Shown here: one piece after another, positions 52,999 to 60,149 of the stretch | How positions within the stretch are numbered: position 1 is the stretch's first letter | Layout: every line of letters starts with the position of its first letter | Origin: JADKCL01 sp031424495 | GTDB taxonomy: Bacteria; Bacteroidota; Bacteroidia; J057; JADKCL01 | Assembly (NCBI GenBank): GCA_031424495.1 | Contig: JANPHP010000437.1 | Coordinates: forward strand, 25,357 to 89,356 | Reading direction: 5' to 3' | DNA: 64,000 nucleotides | Position numbers and translations under genes: made by a program | Notes under the pieces: generated by a model | The model's database searches: none | What the model was told of the DNA's origin: nothing | Seen by the model: only the letters and a program-made list of their open reading frames with translations

Positions 52999-54216
52999 TT
53001 AGGATTGTCCTTTTTCCCCTTCGAATTTGCGGATGGACTTACGAACGGCTTTTTTTGCACGTTTGGAGGTCGTGCCCTTGCTGGCAAGGGTCTTTCCAGC
53101 GCGCACCAGCTCGCCCTCTCCAGTCGGGATTGGGGTGCCAAAAAACTTGCCGTCTGGAGTAAAGCAAAGGATCTGCATCCCATCGATTGCCTTGATGGGC
53201 ACGATCGTGAGCACGAGTTGCAAGCGATCCGCGTGCCAGAGCTTCACCGTCCCGTCCATGGAGGCCGTGGCAATCCATTTGCCGTTGGGAGAGATGTCCA
53301 TGGCATCAACCTGGTCGCGATGCCCAGTCATCGTTCCCAAGCAAGCACCCGTTTCGGTGTCCCAAACCCGCACCGTATAATCCTTGTCCATGAAGGAGCC
53401 GCTGCATGCATAGATGCGCTTGCCGTCTGGCGAGTAGCGAATCCCGTTGACCCAATTCTCCTGTTCTTTGAGGTCAAACTGCAGATTTAACGCTGCGTCG
53501 TACAAATAAATGCTTTCCCTTGTGGCGACAGCAAGTTGGCGGTGATCTGCTCGCATGCGTAGGCAGGTCACGACGGATTTGTCAATGAGCGGAGTACCTT
53601 CGTCATTTGACTGATCGTTTCGGTCATAGATCCAAACGGCATGATTGCCGCCGCAGTACACGCGACTCCCATCCGTGCTGTAGGCCACCTCATATATGCA
53701 TTCGTCGGCTCGCTCGGGCACGGAGTCCGTGCGCAGGCCAGTCACCTTGTCCCAGTACATCATGCTGCATTCGAGAAACGTACCAAAGCACTTTCCGTCT
53801 GGTGAGAAGCCCAGCCTCTTCCCGGTGGAATAGTCGGGGTAATATTCCCCAACCTGATGCAACACCTTCGCCTTGTACATGTCATAATAGGCCACCTCGT
53901 TTTCAAAGGTCGTGATGATCATCCCCTTGCGGTCGGCCGAAAATTCAAATTCATCGACCCGCCCTTGCATCACATCCACAGAGCGCGTCACGGCAAGGTC
54001 ATTGAGGTTTACAAAATGCACACCGCCTGTGCTTCTGCCCGCAAAGGCCACGGTATTGTCATCCCAAAAGCGCACGGCGTGGAGGGCATTGATAGACTTA
54101 CTATCCTCTTTGCGATCAAACTCCACCACTTGCCCCGCCAAGGGCAGAGAAGTCGCCGCGCACAACGCAGCCATCACAATCGTTTTCCAGCTCATTTCCA
54201 GCATTTCTTTTTTCAA
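52999..54216 (-). CDS. Secreted WD40-repeat protein
   Basis: 405 residues (alternative ATGs at 54204 and 54195 give a better signal peptide, WKTIVMAALCAATSLPLAGQ). WD40-like blades: VNGIRYSPDGKRIYACSG, VRVWDTETGACLGTMTGH, VDAMDISPNGKWIATASMDGTVKLWHADRL, plus three to four earlier, less regular blades. The tail is basic (SKRAKKAVRKSIRKFEGEKG). A propeller scaffold, likely periplasmic. Flanked by decayed gene fragments on both sides. Confidence 0.82.
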   Translation of the reverse strand: MKKEMLEMSWKTIVMAALCAATSLPLAGQVVEFDRKEDSKSINALHAVRFWDDNTVAFAGRSTGGVHFVNLNDLAVTRSVDVMQGRVDEFEFSADRKGMIITTFENEVAYYDMYKAKVLHQVGEYYPDYSTGKRLGFSPDGKCFGTFLECSMMYWDKVTGLRTDSVPERADECIYEVAYSTDGSRVYCGGNHAVWIYDRNDQSNDEGTPLIDKSVVTCLRMRADHRQLAVATRESIYLYDAALNLQFDLKEQENWVNGIRYSPDGKRIYACSGSFMDKDYTVRVWDTETGACLGTMTGHRDQVDAMDISPNGKWIATASMDGTVKLWHADRLQLVLTIVPIKAIDGMQILCFTPDGKFFGTPIPTGEGELVRAGKTLASKGTTSKRAKKAVRKSIRKFEGEKGQS

Positions 54217-54228
54217 TTTAGCGATCTA

Positions 54229-54423
54229 ATCGTGGAATGCAACGTGTGTGGATTGGTTACACTTGCCAGCAGCGTGCTTTGGTTGGCGGATTCGGGGCAA
54301 GGATTGAATGGATCGCTTTGTGGGATGGGGGCCATTGGGGGCCGAGGGGTCGATGTGCAAGGCCAAATGAAGTTTTGCAGCGACCTTGTGGATTGCGAGA
54401 TCACGATTCAACGCAAGGAGTAG
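54229..54423 (+). pseudogene. Decayed retropepsin gene copy
   Basis: The plus-strand frame still reads WLADSGQGL where the intact gene has WVLDSGAS, and its end FCSDLVDCEITIQRKE matches FCIDLVDCEITIHRQK. DNA identity over the last ~75 bp (54365-54440 against 52551-52626) is very high, including sequence past the stop codon. Most of the middle of the domain is missing. Confidence 0.75.
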
Positions 54424-54455
54424 TGACGGATTAGAGGATTGCCTTTCAGGCACGA

Positions 54456-54518
54456 TCACTGGTCCAACCCAAAATCCACCAGCTCATTAAGCCTGACATC
54501 AAAAACCGTGGCGATCGC
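54456..54518 (-). pseudogene. Truncated XRE-family HTH regulator, remnant 2
   Basis: 21 codons reading AIATVFDVRLNELVDFGLDQ, aligned with AIAKVFGMTLEELFDFEWE of the remnant at 59994-60149. It lies just past the decayed retropepsin copy, the same order as at 52212-52773. Confidence 0.6.
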
Positions 54519-54630
54519 ACAGACCAGGCACTACAGGAATTGAATATTTCAATTTATGGATGATAGTAAAACTATTTTTCTTGATGGCCGTTATGGTATA
54601 AAAAGATGTTTTAATACTCATGCTAGGTAT

Positions 54631-55425
54631 ATGAAAACAATAACTCAAAACGTTCGCTGGGGCATTGCCTCACTTCTTTTGGTGCTGCTTTTGTTGCAGG
54701 GATGTGCCGTGATACGGCCAGGGGAGGTGGGCATCAAAGTCACGCTGGGCAAAATCAAGGACAAGATTCATCAACCAGGGGCCATCGTCTTTAACCCCTT
54801 TTTCTCGCAGGTGCAACGCATGCCTACCCGCACGGTCAACCGTGAGGTGAAGTTGAACCTACCCTCCAAGGAGGGTCTCAATGTGAGTGCCGAGATCTCC
54901 ATTTTGTACCACATTACACCCGACATGGCAGCAAAGGTACTCTCAGAGGTAGGTAGCGATTACGAAGAAGTCTTGATCTTGAGCGTATTCCGCTCAGCAG
55001 CCGCCGACGTAAGCGCACGTTTCATGGCCAAGGAGTTGCATTCAGGACAACGCTCTGTGATCGAGGAGCAGATACGCAGCCACATGGATAGCCTCGTTGC
55101 TAGCCGCGGATTCATGATCGAGTCTGTGCTGCTCAAAAGCATCAGCCTGCCGCCAGGATTGTACTCGGCGATCGAAAACAAGCTGGAGGCCGAGCAAATT
55201 GTGAAACGCAAAGAGTTTGAGCTCCAACAAGAGGAGGTCGAGGCCGCACGCAAACGCATTGAAGCCGCTGGCGTGCGCGATGCCCAAAAGATTCTTTCAG
55301 AAGGACTTACCCCATCGATCATTCAGTGGCGCAGCTTGGAGGTGCTACAACAATTGTCTTCGTCCCCCAATGCCAAGACCATCATCACCGATGGAAAGGC
55401 CCCCGTCTTGATCGGCGCAGATTGA
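54631..55425 (+). CDS. Prohibitin-like SPFH protein with lipobox
   Basis: 264 residues from ATG 54631 (25 codons upstream lack signal character). Signal/lipobox LLQGCAV (Cys near 25-26), so lipid anchoring replaces the usual membrane helix. SPFH domain (about 28-190): VIRPGEVGIKVTLGKI, PGAIVFNPFFSQVQRMPTRT, GLNVSAEISILYHITPDMAAKVL, MAKELHSGQRSVIEEQI. A C-terminal coiled-coil with VKRKEFELQQEEVEAARKRIEAAGVRDAQKI follows. Prohibitins form large ring or cage assemblies at membranes. Unlinked to the neighbours. Confidence 0.88.
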   Translation: MKTITQNVRWGIASLLLVLLLLQGCAVIRPGEVGIKVTLGKIKDKIHQPGAIVFNPFFSQVQRMPTRTVNREVKLNLPSKEGLNVSAEISILYHITPDMAAKVLSEVGSDYEEVLILSVFRSAAADVSARFMAKELHSGQRSVIEEQIRSHMDSLVASRGFMIESVLLKSISLPPGLYSAIENKLEAEQIVKRKEFELQQEEVEAARKRIEAAGVRDAQKILSEGLTPSIIQWRSLEVLQQLSSSPNAKTIITDGKAPVLIGAD

Positions 55426-56027
55426 GTCAAGCGGACTAGGCAGCGATGGAATAACCCGGCTCTGGACTACTGTGGTGCAACAGCGATTTTAAAGTGATTC
55501 CACACCTGATGTTCCTGCAGGTTGGATCGAATAGGCGATGCCCGTAAAGAGGGATTTCAAGGACGAAAAAAAGGCATCCACATCCCCCGCATGCCATTGT
55601 GATGTCATACGCAACACCAAAGCATCGGTCAGTTTTTGCCCTTTTTCAGAAAACTCTGCCTGCAGGTGAAAGGAAAACGCCTTGGCCTCTTCCTCGTTGG
55701 GATACACCAAGATTGGTTTTCAGACTCATGGGGCACGTGAGGGTTGGCCTGATTTTGGAGGACACCAGCCAGCAAAATGAATTTCGAAAGGAATTTGGCT
55801 TGTCAACCCCTAGAATTCCGTAGAAATTATCGATGCCGAAACCAGTCGAGATTGTTGCAAGATCTGGGTAAATGCAACCCTTACAGCATCGTAGTGGATT
55901 GAGCAACAGCTTTTTTTATTCCTTGAAAATGCCGAAATTGCCCTAGTATTCCTTTGAGGCATGGAAACCACGGTTTTTTGCCGGGAATGACCACGGCAAC
56001 CTTGGAGTCAATCAATCTAACTACACA
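55426..56027. other. Intergenic region with a gene remnant
   Basis: About 600 bp without a complete gene. A minus-strand fragment at 55489-55710 looks like the end of a DUF1703-type protein; nothing else recognised. Confidence 0.6.
55489..55710 (-). pseudogene. Fragment of an AAA-ATPase/DUF1703-like protein
   Basis: 73 codons ending near FFSSLKSLFTGIAYSI, preceded by YPNEEEAKAFSFHLQ. This is the typical C-terminal nuclease-like part of AAA-ATPase-like/DUF1703 proteins (YPN-E-V...F...LKSLFA-IPY). In-frame stops just upstream and the lack of an ATPase domain show that the rest is lost. Confidence 0.6.
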
Positions 56028-58796
56028 ATGCGCCCAACTCTCGCAAAAATTCTCCTGATCATTTTTATGCTTGCGCCAATTGGTTTATTGGCACAGCGGA
56101 ATCACCAATCAGCATGGCAAGCCGGCAAGAATCCAAGCTCTCAAAAAGCAGTCGAGGATCCTGTCAACGAGAACCTTGAACGCATGCTCTCTAAATCGAC
56201 GGAGTACAAGGGCCTGTTGGCAGAGATTGAAGTTGCAAAGAAGACGCTAGACAAGCAGACCAAAGCATGTGTTGCACCCACAAGCCAAAGTCGTGTAGCG
56301 CCCAACCTTGCCTGCCTCCAGTCTTTACATCAAGCACAGTCTCACCTTGATTCTCTGCAGAAAATCAACGCGCACTTTCGAGTGGACGCCAATCGAATGC
56401 TAGAGCTTTTTGAGGCAAATCCAAAGACAAATGAGCGCATGGCGAGCGCGGCAAAGGCATTTGCGGCTGGGAAAATCCAAACAGCCAATGCCATTTTGGA
56501 TGCCGCACGGATCATTCAAATTGGAGATTCCGCGTTGCGCATGCCAATGACCGATGTCCGTCACCGATTGAGTAACCAGGCCGCCAATGAATTGACTTTC
56601 AAAGCCTTTCTTCAATCCCTAGATTTTCACAATCCGCAGCGTTGCCAAAATGTTGCAAACTATGCCAACCAAGCCCTCAAGTATGCAGAAACCAAGGATA
56701 ACTTGCTAGACATCGGCATCTTGCTCCTATATGAAGGGCAGTATGACCTAGGGGCACCCTTTTTGGCAAAAGCGCTTCGTTTCGACATTGGTGTGCATCG
56801 GGAGGCCTTCCTTGCTGCAGAATTGGCCGATCATTATATGCTCACAGGCGACTCGATAGCCACCGAAGCCATGTTTCAGCGTGCCGCTGCCGCCTATTTG
56901 AAACTTGCCGAAGATGACAAGGAAGCCTATGGGATCGAATTGTCTGATGTGCTGCTGAAATATGCGGGCATCTTGGCCATCGATAAAAGGTATGAGGAGG
57001 CAAGTGAGCTTTACATCGAAGCGCGAATGTGTGTGGAAGGTCTATCCAATTTTAATCCTAGAAAGGGCGGCAGGCTGATCAATATCTGCTGGCAAATGGG
57101 CTGGATGTATGAGCAGAATCCTAAGGGCGGCTCTCCGCTGGATATGTATGCCAAGGCCGTAGAAATCAGCGATCATTTGAAAATGGATGCTTCTGACAAC
57201 AAAGCATACTACCAATTTAAAACGCTGAAACGATTTGCCGAAGCTTGCGCTCGCCTGCAGCAACCTCAAAAGGCTGCCGAATGTTATGAGCGTGCATTTC
57301 CTATCGCAGAGCAATTTGCCAAAGCGGATCCGGCAACTTATGGTCCAGATTTGGTGGCGATGATTGTGGATTGGATTGGAGTCAATGAGACCTTAGGCGA
57401 TACAAAGGAGGTCGAGCGGCTCCATATGCTCGTCATCAACATCGGTGATCAGCTGTGGCCGTCCAGCGATGCCGACCTGAAAAAGCAGTGGGCAATGAAC
57501 CAAATGAACCTGGGAGATTTCTATTTGGATCAGTCCCGATTCTCGGATGGCGTAAAATGCTACCAAACGGGCTGGCCTCTGTTTCGGCAGTTTGCCGCGC
57601 AGGCACCTGAGGCATACGCCCCAGAAATGGCAAGGACTACACTCAATTATGCCTTGCTGCTGCGGGAAATGGGTCGTTATCCTGCGTCCGATAGCCTCTT
57701 TCGGGAGTCGATCGCCATCTATGAAAAGCTTGTGACAAAAGCACCAGAGCTGCACCAACCTTTGCTGGGGTTCAGTTTGGGGCACCATGGTTTGCAGTTG
57801 CTTTATGAGGGCAAGTTGGTAGAAGCTGAACAGCGGTTCAGACGATCACTTGAAATCCACCAAGAGATCGATCAGCGACAACCCGGTTCAGATTATGAGC
57901 ACATTCTTTGGAATTACATCTGCATATCAAATTGCCTGGGTAGGCAAGACAAACATGCCGAAGCCGAGGTATGGTACGCCACAGCCTTGGAATTCGCAGA
58001 AGCCAGAGAAAAAAAGGAACCCGGAACCCATTCCTTGGAAATTGCCTCAGTGCTCGCTGACCTCGCAGACTGCAAGGCCGACCAAGGTAATTTTGCCGAA
58101 GCGTGCGTGATTGCGCAGCGCTGCTTGCAGGTAAGAATGGATTCAGACTCCACAAATCCCGAAACCAGAGACTACAGCATAGCGGCAGCGCACAACGGCT
58201 TAGGGTATTTCCAGACGCTCAATGGGCAATTTGATGAAGCCGGTACCCAACTCACGATTGCATTGGCTAGCTTCCAGAAGCTCGTACTATCTGGGAAAAG
58301 CTCTGCCTACAATGAATTCCTCCGCAGCTTCAACAATATTCAAGAACTCAAGGATTCTTTGGAGGCGCATAAATCCTGGCACAAAGCCACCGCGATCCAA
58401 TCGTTGCGTGCACGATTGACGGAAGGGCTTGCAGGCGACCTTGCAGGTCTAGACTCGGTGCGCGCCACAGCATACGGCGCACTCTCATGGGCCCTGCTGT
58501 TCGAACAAAAATATGCTGAGGCGCAAGCAGCGGCGGAAAAAGGGTTGGACTTTGATCCGACCCAAAACTGGATTCGCACCAATTTGGGACATGCCTATTT
58601 GTTCAGGGGTGATTGGGAAAATGCAACCAAGATTTACCAGATCTACCTCGATTACAACCCTGACAAACAAGTGGTTGGCGATGCATTGGTTGAGGACTGG
58701 AATCGAATGGAGCAGGAAAACCTTGTTCCCGAAATGATGCTGCCAGAGATTGAGAAAGCCCGCGCTTGGTTGAAGGAACGGATAGGGGCCAAATGA
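56028..58796 (+). CDS. Large secreted TPR protein
   Basis: 922 residues. Signal peptide MRPTLAKILLIIFMLAPIGLLAQ. About 12 tetratricopeptide-like repeats are spread through residues ~170-900 (FHNPQRCQNVANYANQALKY, DLGAPFLAKALRFDIGVH, QKAAECYERAFPIAEQF, FAEACVIAQRCLQV, YAEAQAAAEKGLDFDPTQNW, RGDWENATKIYQIYLDYNP). N-terminal ~100 residues are helical with a Cys-Cys pair possibly forming a disulfide. A protein-binding scaffold; no CTD sorting domain is seen. Confidence 0.85.
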   Translation: MRPTLAKILLIIFMLAPIGLLAQRNHQSAWQAGKNPSSQKAVEDPVNENLERMLSKSTEYKGLLAEIEVAKKTLDKQTKACVAPTSQSRVAPNLACLQSLHQAQSHLDSLQKINAHFRVDANRMLELFEANPKTNERMASAAKAFAAGKIQTANAILDAARIIQIGDSALRMPMTDVRHRLSNQAANELTFKAFLQSLDFHNPQRCQNVANYANQALKYAETKDNLLDIGILLLYEGQYDLGAPFLAKALRFDIGVHREAFLAAELADHYMLTGDSIATEAMFQRAAAAYLKLAEDDKEAYGIELSDVLLKYAGILAIDKRYEEASELYIEARMCVEGLSNFNPRKGGRLINICWQMGWMYEQNPKGGSPLDMYAKAVEISDHLKMDASDNKAYYQFKTLKRFAEACARLQQPQKAAECYERAFPIAEQFAKADPATYGPDLVAMIVDWIGVNETLGDTKEVERLHMLVINIGDQLWPSSDADLKKQWAMNQMNLGDFYLDQSRFSDGVKCYQTGWPLFRQFAAQAPEAYAPEMARTTLNYALLLREMGRYPASDSLFRESIAIYEKLVTKAPELHQPLLGFSLGHHGLQLLYEGKLVEAEQRFRRSLEIHQEIDQRQPGSDYEHILWNYICISNCLGRQDKHAEAEVWYATALEFAEAREKKEPGTHSLEIASVLADLADCKADQGNFAEACVIAQRCLQVRMDSDSTNPETRDYSIAAAHNGLGYFQTLNGQFDEAGTQLTIALASFQKLVLSGKSSAYNEFLRSFNNIQELKDSLEAHKSWHKATAIQSLRARLTEGLAGDLAGLDSVRATAYGALSWALLFEQKYAEAQAAAEKGLDFDPTQNWIRTNLGHAYLFRGDWENATKIYQIYLDYNPDKQVVGDALVEDWNRMEQENLVPEMMLPEIEKARAWLKERIGAK

Positions 58797-58934
58797 ACCG
58801 TTCAGGAACACAGGCGTGCACTTGGATGGTTATCGGTCTCCATCGAAATGTTGCCTGGAATTGTGATCATTGATCAGGACTGCCGTAGCAACTTGCTAGG
58901 CATTTTCAGGGCGCTACCATTTGTAGGGAAATAA

Positions 58935-59292
58935 CCTCACCGCCCCACCCGCGCCACCAGCCGCTTCTGCAGCTCCCACCGTTCCCCGATCCCAAAATCC
59001 ACCAAAAACCGCACTTCCTTCCCCTCTTGCAAGGCAATCGGCTCGCCATCGAAAGCACCCGATTCCCCGTAATCGCCGACAGGCGATGCCCCAACCCAAA
59101 CACCCCCAACAAATTCAAGGGATTGGCCGCGCTCAGCGCGACCAAGTGGCCGTCCGGAGCCAGCGTGCGGTACTTGCGCAGCAAGGTCACCGCCTCGGGC
59201 AGCGCATACTGCTCGCCCCAGATACCATCCACAAATCGCCCACCTCTGATCAGGCCGTGGGCTTCCAGCCTGCGGAAGACGCGCACCATCTC
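58935..59292 (-). pseudogene. Second copy of the lhr 3' end (frameshifted)
   Basis: About 358 bp almost identical to 60146-60506: VRVFRRLEAHGLIRGGRFVD, LLRKYRTLAPDGHLVALSAA, LLGVFGLGHRLSAITGNRV. A net 4-base deletion near 59058 then shifts the frame. Direct orientation with the intact lhr gene. It forms the left border of the kinase-like locus. Confidence 0.88.
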
Positions 59293-59339
59293 AATTCACT
59301 GTGTCGCGGTAATGTCCGAAATCAATTATCTTTGCAAAA

Positions 59340-59975
59340 ATGTCTCGAAAGCATGAACTACAAGATATCATTCGAGGAAATGGACCGGTTGTGCAGGGAG
59401 CAGCAATCCAAGCTGCCGCCGCTTTCCTTGGAAGAGAAACGGCGGCAAATCCAAGAGGTGAAGGCGAGAAGCACCTCAGCTTCCAAGAAGTCCTCGCACT
59501 GACGGAGTACATTGGCCGGAATCAGCTTTGGTTTTCCAGCCCTGACGAATCAAAGTACCTGAGCGAAGGTGCTGAGCAAAAGGTCTATGAGGATGAAGAC
59601 CCAAATTTCGTGATCAAGTATAACAGCCGGGTGTTTTATGCAAGCTGGATCGACTATTTCCACAGCTTGTTGCTGCACAATTACTTTTTCCCATATTTCG
59701 CTTATGAGTTAATCGGGTTTTGTCGGGTGGAGGAAACGCTTTGTGCTGTTGTGCGGCAACCATTTGCAAGGTCTAATGAAAGGACCGACCCCATGCAATT
59801 GGAGGAGTATTTGAACGCTAGTGGTTTCATCCGTCAGCGTAACAATGACTACATCTGCCACTCGCTAGGGATCATTTTAGAAGATCTTCACGACGAAAAT
59901 GTGCTCAGCAACAATGGATTGATGTGTTTTGTGGATACCGCATTTTTCCTGACGGAAGAGTTTCACAGGCCCTGA
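59340..59975 (+). CDS. Kinase-like (APH/polyvalent kinase-type) protein
   Basis: 211 residues. Kinase features in the C-terminal 120 residues: EGAEQKVYED glycine-rich-loop-like segment, FVIKYN with K93, LEDLHDENVL (catalytic D-x-x-x-x-N: H184, D185, N187) and FVDTAF with D199 as the metal-binding Asp. The first ~45 residues (AAAFLGRETAANPRG) are low-likelihood protein, and a second frame at 59353-59502 overlaps them, so the real start may be later (near 59498). A phosphotransferase-like fold with an unknown target. It sits between two copies of the lhr 3' end. Confidence 0.65.
   Translation: MSRKHELQDIIRGNGPVVQGAAIQAAAAFLGRETAANPRGEGEKHLSFQEVLALTEYIGRNQLWFSSPDESKYLSEGAEQKVYEDEDPNFVIKYNSRVFYASWIDYFHSLLLHNYFFPYFAYELIGFCRVEETLCAVVRQPFARSNERTDPMQLEEYLNASGFIRQRNNDYICHSLGIILEDLHDENVLSNNGLMCFVDTAFFLTEEFHRP
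59353..59502 (+). CDS. Small overlapping ORF before the kinase-like protein (alternative frame)
   Basis: 49 codons: MNYKISFEEMDRLCREQQSK, PLSLEEKRRQIQEVKAR. It looks more protein-like than the overlapping N terminus of the kinase frame. Its stop (TGA 59500-59502) overlaps a possible CTG/alternative start of the kinase frame. It could be an upstream partner gene, or the true N terminus joined by a frameshift. Confidence 0.4.
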   Translation: MNYKISFEEMDRLCREQQSKLPPLSLEEKRRQIQEVKARSTSASKKSSH

Positions 59976-59993
59976 GTGCATAGAGGAGAACTT

Positions 59994-60149
59994 TTACTCC
60001 CACTCAAAATCAAACAGCTCCTCCAAAGTCATCCCAAAGACCTTTGCAATCGCCGCCGCCATTTGGAGGGAAGTGTTCACTTCTCCCGATTCGATCTGTG
60101 CGATTTGCCTGAACTCCACGTCGATCTCATCCTCCGCTCTCACACTCAC
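59994..60149 (-). pseudogene. Truncated XRE-family HTH regulator at the lhr 3' end, remnant 3
   Basis: GTG at 60149 overlaps the lhr stop (GTGA). The 51 codons read VEFRQIAQIESGEVNTS, LQMAAAIAKVFGMTLEELF, DFEWE: the last three helices of an HTH_3 domain without the first DNA-binding helices. It could be expressed as a small overlapping protein, but the missing N terminus and the other two decayed copies point to a remnant. Confidence 0.6.
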
